Below are positions 43,321-51,785 of a stretch of 64,000 nucleotides of DNA, piece after piece; positions within the stretch are counted from its first letter, which is position 1, and each line of letters opens with the position of its first letter. The stretch lies in contig JBGSYN010000009.1 in the NCBI GenBank assembly GCA_041750975.1, forward strand, positions 62,001 through 126,000. Direction: 5' to 3'. Position numbers and translations under genes: made by a program. The stretch is from JBGSYN01 sp041750975 (GTDB taxonomy: Bacteria; Pseudomonadota; Alphaproteobacteria; Geminicoccales; Geminicoccaceae). The notes under the pieces were generated by a model. That model worked only from the letters and a program-made list of their open reading frames with translations, did not search any database and was not told the DNA's origin.

Positions 43321-46318
43321 GCCCACCCCGCCATTCGGCTACACGCTCTAGATGCCCATAGGGGTTGTAGCGGGGTGCAACCTCAGGATACGGAACGGCA
43401 AAATAGGGGGTTGAAGGAGAGTCGAAGAAGCGAATCAGACTTTCGAGCCATTGACCCGCCTGTCTGCCGAGATCTTCAGCCGTGGTGACGGGCTTTTTAT
43501 TTTTGAGCGTCGGATCCTGCAGGACTCCACCCTTTTCCCCTCCGGATAGGCCCACATGAAGAAGCTCACCGAGTCTTCCTCCAGATTTCACTGAAAAGCC
43601 ATCGGCTAGGGCAATCGCTCCCTCAAGCGGAAGCTGCGGTGAAATGCCGTCCCGGACGAGCGCTGCCGATGGTATTGAGCCTGTCTTGTAGTCCAGAATG
43701 CTAATAACACCGTCATGGTCGATCTCGATGCGGTCGGCTCGTGCGCGAATGCGATAGGTTCGGTCCGCAATATCCAGAGACAGAGCCCCGCGAACCTCGG
43801 CATAGACAGCACTGATCTTCTGCCGCCGATCCTGTTCGATCCCAATGAACCAAGCTGCGACGGTTTCGAACCTTGGCCACCAGAGTGCTTGCACCTGAGG
43901 TTGATGAGCGAGCGAGGCAAAGACTTCGCGCCCCTCAGCGAGCAAACGGTCGATCGCTGCTTCGGGCAGAGTGGTCGGATAGGCTCTGACGAAACGCTCA
44001 AGTATGCTGTGGATGATAAGACCGCGATCTGCTGCCCCTGGATCCGCGTCGATAGGATCAAGCGGTTCGAGAGACAATATGCGTCTCGCATACACCGAAT
44101 AGGGATCACGAACCAAGTTTTCAACATCGGTCGCCCAGAGTTCAACTGGCCGGGCGTCGCGTTGCGGCCTTGGGGCGGGCGCCTGGATCGGTCTGGGATA
44201 AAGGCCTTCGGGCCGGTCAATTTGATCCGCCCAGGCGACATAGGGACTTGTCGCATTGCTTCTGTTGATGACGCCATCGGCTTTCAGGATTGCATCCATC
44301 CTCGCCAGCCATCTTGACGGCGCGTTAGGTGAGCCGTTCTGGTCTTTTCGAGCACGGCTCAAGACAACCTCGGGGGCGGTCGCGAGGCATAAAAAATCCA
44401 GGGCCGCAGCGCCCATTCGCAGTCTGTCATCTGGCAGGCCGAGGGCTTGACGCATCGCACGGTTTGCCCACGGATTTGGCGCCACATTTCTCGGCCAGAC
44501 ACCTTCGTTGAGACCGCCGATAACAACCAAATCCGCGTTCTGCAATCGGGACTCAAACTGCCCCAATATGGACAAGCGAAAATCACTCCGCCGATGCGGC
44601 CTTACTGCCTGATCCATCATCAGCACTGCGAGAATAGCCGGGTAGCCCTGGGGATCGATCTGCCCGGCATGGGATGCTGCAGCTCTCAGATGTTCGAGAA
44701 ATTGGGCAAGTGTTTCACCCGCCTCCTTTGACCAGAATTGAGTGGTCTCATTATTTTCGTCTCTGACGAGAGTTTCGACAAATGCCAAATGAACTTCCAA
44801 GAGCTCATCGAGACCTACGGCCGATTTCTGTGCCATTGTAGCAAAGTGACTTGCGGCCGCCGCAAACTCCTCGACAATCTCCACAACTTCACGTTGCTTG
44901 TTCAAATCAATGCTAGGTTTTGCCGTTCGCGATTTAAGCTCATCGGCTAAGGCCATCACTCCGCCATGCAGCTTGGGGCCCCGCAGAACCATAATCTCGA
45001 GCAAGCGTGAGTGTCGTCGGAATTCATGCAGCGATCTGCCGGCCCGTACCAGCGGATGCTTCAACGTTGCAAGCAGGGCGACAATATCCGAATTGTCGAT
45101 GATTGCACGCGCCGTCAGCAACATCAGGCTACCTGGAGCCGATTGATCGAGTGGCATGCCCGCGCTGTCGTCGATCTCGATTTCCCAGCGGCGCAATTCG
45201 GCGGCAACCCGTCGAGCTAGATTGCGATCCGAGGTTACCAGGAGCGCCGACTTGCTTTCATGCTCGACTGCCTCGCGCAAGCGCAGGGCAATTGCGGTCG
45301 CCTCTGTCGGCAAGTCCGGGCTTTCGTCAATTGTCAGGTCCACTGCACCTTCTTGATGCAGAGCCCGTTGATTCAGATGCTCCGATGCGGAGAAAGTGCT
45401 GCTGAAAACATCCAAGATTAGCTCAGTGCGGGGGTGGGCCGCATTCGGCGACGGGATAGCCGGCCATGAGCGGACTTCGCGTGGATCGAGATCCATTCTT
45501 TCGAGCAGCGATTTGATACCCGAATAGGGATGAGTCCAGCTTAGGTCCGGCCAATCGTCCAGCGCCCTGGTGGGATCGAAGCCAGCGAGGACCACACAAC
45601 CCAGGTCAGCCATAGCGATGGATTGCAACAGGCGTGCGACGATTGGCAGGCTTCCGGAAATTCCGGCCGCGATGATGGGAGCGTCCAAACCACCAAGGTA
45701 TATCCGATCAATCTCCTTGCCGATGCGTTGGTTACGCCAAATGATCGGATCGCAAAGGCCAGCTTCGGTCAGTGCCGCCGGCCAGCGTTCGGTCAGAATT
45801 TGCAAGAACTCGAGGGTGATCTGCCAATGTTCCGACAATTCGACTGGCACGATCTCGTGCAGTCGTTCGAGCGGAATCTCCTCAGTCTGCATCTCATCCA
45901 GGAAGCGGGCGAGTTCCTTGGCCAGGCGAAAGCTTTGCTCGTCGGTCACATCTCGTTCACGTCTGACCAGCCGCGAAAGAAGAAGAATTCGATCCAATGA
46001 GCCGATCGGTTCGAGATCACTTACAGATTCTGGACCGACATGAATGACATCGATCTCGTCATCAGTATCGCCAACTGCACGCATTCTGGGAAGAAGCAGC
46101 GGAGCGCCGTTGCGCGCATTGAGGAACGCTTCACGCAAAGTCAAGCAGGCCCGACGGCTAGGCAGCAAGATGGTCGATCCTGCAAGGATCTCGGGTTGTA
46201 TCTTCAAAAGGCCCGAGATCAATGACGGCATAAACGCGGCACGTGGAGGGACTGCAAAGACCCTCGGCGTCGGTCCTGTCAGGAAGGCGGCGCCATCATG
46301 GGTCGGGATCGTATTCAC
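43313..46318 (-). CDS. addB: Double-strand break repair nuclease AddB
   Basis: This protein of about 1001 residues is the AddB subunit. It has an inactivated helicase-like N-terminal half and a C-terminal PD-(D/E)XK nuclease with ARADRIEIDHDG and ISILDYKTGSIPS. Alphaproteobacterial AddB usually lacks the Walker A lysine, and here the equivalent region reads GSTILLPSRRACLTL. The start is set at GTG 46318 because a longer frame would run far into the upstream phosphotransferase gene; the chosen start still overlaps it by 23 bases. It is followed by addA with an 8-base overlap. Confidence 0.92.
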   Translation of the reverse strand: MNTIPTHDGAAFLTGPTPRVFAVPPRAAFMPSLISGLLKIQPEILAGSTILLPSRRACLTLREAFLNARNGAPLLLPRMRAVGDTDDEIDVIHVGPESVSDLEPIGSLDRILLLSRLVRRERDVTDEQSFRLAKELARFLDEMQTEEIPLERLHEIVPVELSEHWQITLEFLQILTERWPAALTEAGLCDPIIWRNQRIGKEIDRIYLGGLDAPIIAAGISGSLPIVARLLQSIAMADLGCVVLAGFDPTRALDDWPDLSWTHPYSGIKSLLERMDLDPREVRSWPAIPSPNAAHPRTELILDVFSSTFSASEHLNQRALHQEGAVDLTIDESPDLPTEATAIALRLREAVEHESKSALLVTSDRNLARRVAAELRRWEIEIDDSAGMPLDQSAPGSLMLLTARAIIDNSDIVALLATLKHPLVRAGRSLHEFRRHSRLLEIMVLRGPKLHGGVMALADELKSRTAKPSIDLNKQREVVEIVEEFAAAASHFATMAQKSAVGLDELLEVHLAFVETLVRDENNETTQFWSKEAGETLAQFLEHLRAAASHAGQIDPQGYPAILAVLMMDQAVRPHRRSDFRLSILGQFESRLQNADLVVIGGLNEGVWPRNVAPNPWANRAMRQALGLPDDRLRMGAAALDFLCLATAPEVVLSRARKDQNGSPNAPSRWLARMDAILKADGVINRSNATSPYVAWADQIDRPEGLYPRPIQAPAPRPQRDARPVELWATDVENLVRDPYSVYARRILSLEPLDPIDADPGAADRGLIIHSILERFVRAYPTTLPEAAIDRLLAEGREVFASLAHQPQVQALWWPRFETVAAWFIGIEQDRRQKISAVYAEVRGALSLDIADRTYRIRARADRIEIDHDGVISILDYKTGSIPSAALVRDGISPQLPLEGAIALADGFSVKSGGRLGELLHVGLSGGEKGGVLQDPTLKNKKPVTTAEDLGRQAGQWLESLIRFFDSPSTPYFAVPYPEVAPRYNPYGHLERVAEWRGGHG

Positions 46319-47243
46319 GGTGCCAAGCCTTGAATTGATCGAGTGAGGGATGCGCCAAGGACGATTGCAGTATCGACCGCACTCGAGGAACCAGCTGCGT
46401 ATAGAGCAGTTTTCCGTCCCGCTGGGCAAGACGTTCGAAAATTCCGAGTATCTTGAGATTCCTTTGCGCACTTAGAATAGCATAAGAGGCTCTCGCTGCC
46501 TCATCTTCCAGCGCTGGCTGGGAATTAAGGTAATAGTCGAACATCGAATCACGCAACTTGGGCGCTACAGGGCGCCGCACGTCTTCCAACAGCGACATCA
46601 CATCGTATAGCATGGGTCCTCGACGAGCCCCCTGGAAGTCCAGGATCCCGAGACGGCCCAGACCCGTCTCATCATCAAGCCAGATGAGGTTCTCAGTGTG
46701 AAAGTCGCGATGGACGATAACCTCCGTTCCGACGCGGACTTTTGGTAAGGCCTGAGCCCATATCTCCCGAAACTCTCGGGTCGCGATTGCCGAATCCTTT
46801 TTCCAGCTATGCTCTAGATAGATATCGAGTTCTTGCATAAGGAAAGCGTCGTCGTATTCGGGAAGCCAATCAGGAGGCGCCGCCTGCTGCAACGCTGTCA
46901 GATTGTCGATCGCACATGAATAGATCGGTTTCGGGTCGGCGCCCTCATCGAGAACACGGGCGACGATTCTTTCTCCAAGATCCTCGACGAGCGCCCATCG
47001 ATCATCCGTCAATGCTCGATAGACCGCCGGCGCCCGCAACCCCGCTGACTTAAGAAGTCCGGCGATCGCGATGTAGGGTTCCACAGGTTCATCATGCGAT
47101 GAATCCATCACGATTGCCGTCATTCCCCTCTCGCCGACACGCCAGTAACGTCGTCGGGACGCATCGCCCGGAAGGGCATGCCACGAGGCCCCCTCCCAAT
47201 CGGTCCCGCAGACCAAGTGGCTCAGGGCGTCACAGGGCGTCAT
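46296..47243 (-). CDS. amgK: Aminoglycoside phosphotransferase-fold kinase, probable AmgK
   Basis: This 315-residue protein has the APH-fold kinase motifs IVHRDFHTENLIWLD (catalytic loop) and GILDFQGARRGPMLYD (metal-binding DFQ). Together with its place between tsaE and addB it fits AmgK, the anomeric N-acetylmuramate/N-acetylglucosamine kinase of the peptidoglycan-recycling route. AmgK normally works with the nucleotidyltransferase MurU, whose gene usually comes next; here addB follows directly. The sugar role is therefore inferred from family and context. It starts at ATG 47243 in a 4-base overlap (ATGA) with tsaE. Confidence 0.8.
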   Translation of the reverse strand: MTPCDALSHLVCGTDWEGASWHALPGDASRRRYWRVGERGMTAIVMDSSHDEPVEPYIAIAGLLKSAGLRAPAVYRALTDDRWALVEDLGERIVARVLDEGADPKPIYSCAIDNLTALQQAAPPDWLPEYDDAFLMQELDIYLEHSWKKDSAIATREFREIWAQALPKVRVGTEVIVHRDFHTENLIWLDDETGLGRLGILDFQGARRGPMLYDVMSLLEDVRRPVAPKLRDSMFDYYLNSQPALEDEAARASYAILSAQRNLKILGIFERLAQRDGKLLYTQLVPRVRSILQSSLAHPSLDQFKAWHREYDPDP

Positions 47244-47785
47244 TGCGGTGTCAAAAGCTTAATTCGGTCCCGCCAAGAATTGCCGCCCCGCAAGATTATT
47301 TTCCGCTCCTCGGGCCGTTCGACAGACGTCCAATCGAGCGTGATTTCGAGAAGTTTCGATGATGGCATTCGCATTCTTGCAATTTCTGGCCACTCGACGA
47401 GCAGTACGCCTTCTAGCCAGCTTTCCTCGATGCCAAGTTCGGCAAGTTCTGCGACGTCCTTGAGCCGGTAGAAATCAGCATGCGTGATCGGGAGAGTTGC
47501 GTTGTCGTACCTTTGCATCACTGTGAAAGTAGGGCTCGGTACATCGATCTCGGCTCCCACCGCAGATCGAATAATTGAGCGCGCAAGCGTCGTTTTTCCT
47601 GCACCGAGATCACCGATCAGGGCGATGATGTCGCCCTGCCCAAAAACCGAAGCCAAACCCCGCCCCAACTTTTCGATTTCGGCCTGATTGCGAACCTCGA
47701 AAGCACAACAGGCTGGCGACGAGCCCTTCGCAGGCTTAGTATCGATAGTATTCAGGCTTGAAAGGTCCTTGTTCTTGGACGCCAA
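47240..47785 (-). CDS. tsaE: tRNA t6A biosynthesis ATPase TsaE
   Basis: This 181-residue P-loop protein supports the TsaBD complex that makes t6A37 in tRNAs reading ANN codons. The Walker A motif is GDLGAGKTTLARSI (about residues 58-71), and the family block VPSPTFTVMQRYD is followed by THADFYRL. The only reasonable start is TTG 47785, which lies 50 bases inside the end of ahcY, so translation may be coupled to it. It overlaps the amgK-like gene by four bases. Confidence 0.93.
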   Translation of the reverse strand: MASKNKDLSSLNTIDTKPAKGSSPACCAFEVRNQAEIEKLGRGLASVFGQGDIIALIGDLGAGKTTLARSIIRSAVGAEIDVPSPTFTVMQRYDNATLPITHADFYRLKDVAELAELGIEESWLEGVLLVEWPEIARMRMPSSKLLEITLDWTSVERPEERKIILRGGNSWRDRIKLLTPQ

Positions 47786-49031
47786 TATAGCTTGCCTGCT
47801 TTGGCGTTAGTTTCGTTAGTTTGACACCAAGTTTCTCAAGATGAAGTGCCGCAACCTTTTCGTCCAGTTCCTTCGGCAACACGTAGACACGGTTCTCATA
47901 TTTGCCCGGGTTGGTCCAAAGCTCGATCTGTGCGAGCACCTGGTTGGTGAATGAGGCACTCATAACGAAGCTCGGGTGGCCTGTAGCACAACCGAGATTG
48001 ACCAGTCGTCCCTTTGCCAACAGCACAATCTTTTTGCCGTCGGGAAACTCGATTTCATCGACTTGAGGCTTTATCTCAGTCCACTTGTAGTTGCGTAGGG
48101 CCGCAACTTCGATCTCGTTGTCGAAATGGCCTATATTGCACACGATCGCGCCGTGTTTCATCTCTCGCATATGCTCGATTGTGATGATATCGGTATTGCC
48201 GGTCGCCGTGACGAAAATGTCCGCCACCGCTGCAGCATCATCCATTGTTACGACTTCATAACCCTCCATTGCAGCTTGCAGCGCGCAAATCGGATCGACT
48301 TCGGTAACCATCACTCGAGCACCTTGCGATCTGAGCGATTCTGCTGAGCCTTTGCCGACATCGCCATAGCCGGCAACAACAGCAGATTTACCCGCGAGCA
48401 TGACACTCGTGGCCCGTTTGATGCCGTCGACTAAGCTCTCACGGCATCCGTAGAGGTTGTCGAATTTGGACTTGGTGACACTATCATTCACATTGATTGC
48501 GGGAACTTTGAGTGTTCCCGCTTTTGCCATTTCGTAGAGCCGATGTACCCCTGTTGTCGTTTCCTCAGAGACGCCCCGGACGTTGTCCATCAGCTCCGGA
48601 TATTGTTGGTGCATAATTAATGTTAGGTCGCCCCCGTCATCGAGGAGCATATTGGGACGCCAATCGGAATGTCCGACTATCGTTTGTGCGATACACCATT
48701 CATATTCTTCTTCGGTTTCACCCTTCCAAGCGAAGACTGGAACACCTTCAAGCGCCATAGCCGCGGCTGCCTGGTCTTGCGTCGAGAAAATATTGCACGA
48801 AGACCAACGGACCTCAGCGCCTAAATGACGAAGCGTACGAATCAGCACGGCGGTCTCTGTGGTCATATGCAAGCAGCCACAAATTTTTGCGCCTTTCAGC
48901 GGCTGGCTCTGCGCATAGTCCTCCCGTAGTGCCATGAGGCCCGGCATTTCGCGTTCTGCCATCGCGATTTCTTTTTGGCCCCAACTACCGAGGCTGATAT
49001 CCGCGACCTTGAAGTCCTGACTTGATGACAT
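47736..49031 (-). CDS. ahcY: S-adenosylhomocysteine hydrolase
   Basis: This 431-residue NAD-dependent enzyme splits S-adenosylhomocysteine to adenosine and homocysteine, clearing the product of methylation. The NAD-binding motif is VAGYGDVGKGSAESL. The family blocks SSCNIFSTQDQAAAA and VNDSVTKSKFDNLYGCRESL are intact, and the C-terminus PFKPEYYRY is canonical. The start is ATG 49031 (MSSSQDFKVAD). The 112-base gap before HPr holds small hairpins but no recognised riboswitch. Confidence 0.98.
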   Translation of the reverse strand: MSSSQDFKVADISLGSWGQKEIAMAEREMPGLMALREDYAQSQPLKGAKICGCLHMTTETAVLIRTLRHLGAEVRWSSCNIFSTQDQAAAAMALEGVPVFAWKGETEEEYEWCIAQTIVGHSDWRPNMLLDDGGDLTLIMHQQYPELMDNVRGVSEETTTGVHRLYEMAKAGTLKVPAINVNDSVTKSKFDNLYGCRESLVDGIKRATSVMLAGKSAVVAGYGDVGKGSAESLRSQGARVMVTEVDPICALQAAMEGYEVVTMDDAAAVADIFVTATGNTDIITIEHMREMKHGAIVCNIGHFDNEIEVAALRNYKWTEIKPQVDEIEFPDGKKIVLLAKGRLVNLGCATGHPSFVMSASFTNQVLAQIELWTNPGKYENRVYVLPKELDEKVAALHLEKLGVKLTKLTPKQASYIGVQEQGPFKPEYYRY

Positions 49032-49167
49032 CGTAATCTCTCGCAAAAATAACAAAATTGGATAGGCGTGTTCAGGGGGCTAGCTTACCGACTTGATAAT
49101 GCAGCACCCTTCGGGGGGCAACCGGACAGCCAAAATGGCTGCGGCATCATGATGACTAATCGCGGCA

Positions 49168-49449
49168 CTAGTCGACTTCATCGAAACCTCTCTCAATGAG
49201 CATCGCGATGGCCTCTACCGCTTGCTCAGATTCGAGGCCCGTCGCCTTGATGACGACAAGAGTATGCGTCGAGGCTCGAAGCGTCATCAGCCCGAGAATG
49301 GACGTTGCCGGCACGCATTGGTCATCCCGGCACAGCTCAATGTCTGCCGAATAGTGGCCCGCAAGCTTAACGATCTTGGCCGCTGCCCTTGCATGCAAAC
49401 CTCGGCCATTAACAATGGTTGCGCCTCTAACTACTTGCGAGTTTGACAA
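49168..49449 (-). CDS. ptsH: Phosphocarrier protein HPr (Npr type)
   Basis: This 93-residue phosphocarrier has His19 in GLHARAAAKIVKLA as the phosphate-accepting residue. Ser50 in TSILGLMTL is the equivalent of the HprK-phosphorylated serine. The start is TTG 49449; no ATG or GTG is available in frame. It lies downstream of rapZ and an EIIA gene in a regulatory PTS cluster. No sugar-specific EIIB or EIIC is nearby, so it likely serves nitrogen and carbon regulation rather than transport. It could equally be named ptsO (NPr). Confidence 0.93.
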   Translation of the reverse strand: MSNSQVVRGATIVNGRGLHARAAAKIVKLAGHYSADIELCRDDQCVPATSILGLMTLRASTHTLVVIKATGLESEQAVEAIAMLIERGFDEVD

Positions 49450-49473
49450 CTTGCCGGACGAGAAATGGGCATA

Positions 49474-49875
49474 TCACGGTGGTGTGAGGAAACTACGTGC
49501 CGCATTGATATGTTTTCGCCCCGCCTCCTGCGCCGTTTCTGCTGCATCGCTGAGCGGCATTGTATCTCGGACGCTAGCTAACTTAATCAGCATTGGTAGG
49601 TTCACGCCTGCAATAACGTCGAGATTCGGACGATCGAGAAACGAAATCGCCAAGTTGGATGGAGTGCCGCCGAACATGTCCGTCAAAATGATCACGCCGT
49701 CTCCTTGATCGGCTCGCTCGATTGCCGTCTGAATGTCCCGTCGCCGTGCCTCAATATCATCATCCGCATCAATACAGACAGTCTCCACAAAACTTTGAGC
49801 GCCAACGACGTGTTCAACCGCTGCAACGAGTTCATCCGCTAAGTGACAGTGGCTCACCAGGACGAGTCCAATCAC
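49474..49875 (-). CDS. PTS mannose-family EIIA component
   Basis: This 133-residue protein has the EIIA-Man fold signature: IGLVLVSHCHLADEL with the active His at position 9, and the block VIILTDMFGGTPSNLAI. It is a stand-alone domain with no permease subunits nearby, as is usual in the alphaproteobacterial regulatory PTS. The start is GTG 49875, overlapping the rapZ stop by four bases (GTGA). It probably receives phosphate from HPr and controls an unknown target. Confidence 0.92.
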   Translation of the reverse strand: MIGLVLVSHCHLADELVAAVEHVVGAQSFVETVCIDADDDIEARRRDIQTAIERADQGDGVIILTDMFGGTPSNLAISFLDRPNLDVIAGVNLPMLIKLASVRDTMPLSDAAETAQEAGRKHINAARSFLTPP

Positions 49876-50765
49876 AATGCGGAACCCGGCATGACTCCTT
49901 GAACTGCCAAAGGCATATCCCGGTGAAGTCTCCTATTCGGCCAACCGGCCTCTTCAAGAAGCCCGGCAACTCGCTCTGTAACGTAAACTGATCGGTGCTT
50001 CCCGCCGGTGCAACCGAACGCAATCGTAAGATAGCTTTTTCCTTCTGATCGGTATCGCGGGAGAAGCGGAATAATGAAACTGGTCGCCGCATCGATAAAC
50101 GGGCCGAACCCAGCATCTTCTTCGATGAATTTTTGAACATCTGTCTCCAGACCGGTCTGCGAGCGCAATGCGGCGACATAATGTGGGTTGCGAAGAAATC
50201 GAACATCCAAAACAATGTCGGCTTCGCGCGGAATGCCATGGCGAAATGCAAATGACATAATTGTCGTCGTCAGGGATGCATGACCTGCTTTTGAGAAATG
50301 CTCATTGATAATGTAGCGCAGTTCAGGAACGCTAAGTCGTGTAGTATCAATCACCATGTCGGCTAGAGCCTTGATGGGTTCCAGCAGACTTCGTTCGCGC
50401 CGAATGCCATCTTCGATAGGCCGATCTGGTGCCAGCGGGTGACGGCGGCGTGTCTCGGAGAACCTTCTCAATAGGGTATCGTCATCGCACTCGAGGAAAA
50501 TCAGCCTTCTGTGCCCGTTCGAGCAACAACCCCCGCTGCGGAGCAATTGAAAGAGACAATCGGCAGCGAATCCTCGAGTGCGGCTGTCGATTCCAATCGC
50601 GATCGAATTTCCGAGCGGTCGATTGTCACTTACAATACGAACAACGAAATCGATTGGCAAATTATCGACAGCTTCGAAGCCGATATCCTCCAAAACCCTA
50701 AGACATGAAGTCCTTCCTGCACCAGCCATGCCGGTAACGATCAGAATGTCCTTCGATTCATTCAC
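49872..50765 (-). CDS. rapZ: RNase adapter / nucleotide-binding protein RapZ
   Basis: This 297-residue protein belongs to the RapZ (YvcJ) family, which in E. coli presents the sRNA GlmZ to RNase E to control amino-sugar synthesis. The N-terminal P-loop reads GMAGAGRTSCLRVLED with Arg18 where Lys is usual. EDIGFEAVDNLP follows it. The C-terminal domain carries SFAFRHGIPREADIVLDVRFLRNPHY and the block FGCTGGKHRSVYV, both diagnostic. The start is GTG 50765, overlapping the hprK stop by four bases (GTGA). Confidence 0.95.
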   Translation of the reverse strand: MNESKDILIVTGMAGAGRTSCLRVLEDIGFEAVDNLPIDFVVRIVSDNRPLGNSIAIGIDSRTRGFAADCLFQLLRSGGCCSNGHRRLIFLECDDDTLLRRFSETRRRHPLAPDRPIEDGIRRERSLLEPIKALADMVIDTTRLSVPELRYIINEHFSKAGHASLTTTIMSFAFRHGIPREADIVLDVRFLRNPHYVAALRSQTGLETDVQKFIEEDAGFGPFIDAATSFIIPLLPRYRSEGKSYLTIAFGCTGGKHRSVYVTERVAGLLEEAGWPNRRLHRDMPLAVQGVMPGSAL

Positions 50766-51229
50766 TGAATTATCCGGTTTGAAGTGAGCAAAATTCTCAG
50801 ACGCGCAGTTGCGGACGGGTGACGAGGATTTAACTGGACGAGCGGAACTCGGATTCCCAATATTGTCTCGAAGCGTAGAGGCGGCAGTCTCTCCTCGGGT
50901 TCTCCATAAGACAAATCGATCATCCAATCGACTGCGGCGGAACAGACATAGGGCAATCTGAAAAGACCTAGATGTCGCAGTTCGATCCATCCGGGCGCGC
51001 ACGCGCGCGCTGTGATCTTCCCATCCTCGCATTGCAAATCCAATTGATCGTCGCCGACAAGTTCCGCGCCATTCTCGATCAGTCTGATGGCAAGATCCGA
51101 CTTTCCGATCCCGGAAGTGCCTCGGAGAATGAGACCTTTGCCGAGCCATTGGACGGCCGTAGCGTGAATTAGCAATGTAATGGCAGTCTCCACCCACCAT
51201 TTATGAAACGCTTCGGTCTCAGGCGGCAT
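50762..51229 (-). CDS. hprK: HPr kinase/phosphorylase HprK (short form)
   Basis: This protein of about 155 residues contains the catalytic domain only, as in alphaproteobacteria. The P-loop is GTSGIGKSDLAIRLI. The C-terminal block LRFETILGIRVPLVQLNPRHP matches the HprK signature region. The start is ATG 51229, four bases after the ptsN stop; the longer upstream frame lies inside ptsN and is not needed. It probably phosphorylates Ser50 of the HPr encoded 1.3 kb downstream. Confidence 0.92.
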   Translation of the reverse strand: MPPETEAFHKWWVETAITLLIHATAVQWLGKGLILRGTSGIGKSDLAIRLIENGAELVGDDQLDLQCEDGKITARACAPGWIELRHLGLFRLPYVCSAAVDWMIDLSYGEPEERLPPLRFETILGIRVPLVQLNPRHPSATARLRILLTSNRIIQ

Positions 51230-51233
51230 CGCT

Positions 51234-51704
51234 TCAGATATTGGCCGAAAGAAGTTCATAGATCCGGTTGCGGTCACCGGTCGTTCTGAGTTCCTTGCAA
51301 ACTTCGTCGTTGCGAAGGATTCGGGCGAGCCGGGCAAGAGACTTGAGATGATCGCTCTCACTCGTTTCGGGTGCCAGCAACATGACGACAATGTCCACCG
51401 GCTGGTCGTCGATTGCATCAAAATCGACGGGTGAAGCAAGCCTTGCGAAAGCCCCTATCGGTTCTGTGATTCCTGGCAATTTGGAATGAGGGATGGCAAT
51501 TCCGCCCCCTATTCCCGTACTTCCGAGTTTCTCCCGCTGAGACAAGATCTCGACGACCTCGGTTTCGCTCGCAGGGACAGAAGCCGCGATCGTACGCGCC
51601 AGATACTGAAAAGTCTGCCGACGACTGGTCGTCCGGACATCGATAAGTATTCTATGGGGTGCGAGGAAAAAAGGGGTCTCCACCAATTCCAAGCGCCTTT
51701 TCAA
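51234..51704 (-). CDS. ptsN: Nitrogen-regulatory PTS EIIA (EIIA-Ntr)
   Basis: This 156-residue protein has the EIIA-Fru/Ntr fold. The phosphate-accepting His73 lies in GGGIAIPHSKLPGI, and the block DIVVMLLAPETSESDHLKSLARLARIL is typical of PtsN. Family knowledge: it links phosphoenolpyruvate and nitrogen status to potassium transport, stress and other systems. It follows rpoN by 81 bases. The usual hpf gene is missing between them. GTG at 51683 is an alternative start. Confidence 0.94.
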   Translation of the reverse strand: MKRRLELVETPFFLAPHRILIDVRTTSRRQTFQYLARTIAASVPASETEVVEILSQREKLGSTGIGGGIAIPHSKLPGITEPIGAFARLASPVDFDAIDDQPVDIVVMLLAPETSESDHLKSLARLARILRNDEVCKELRTTGDRNRIYELLSANI

Positions 51705-51785
51705 AAGTTGTTGTTCGGTTCTGTGGGATTGGCGCGCACGAGAGCGGCCATTATGCCTCGTTCCGTATGCGGAGCGCCCCGTCAG

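Noticed and set aside
49032..49167. SAM or SAH riboswitch before ahcY
   Set aside because: I compared the region with the remembered core motifs of SAM-II and SAH riboswitches and found no match.
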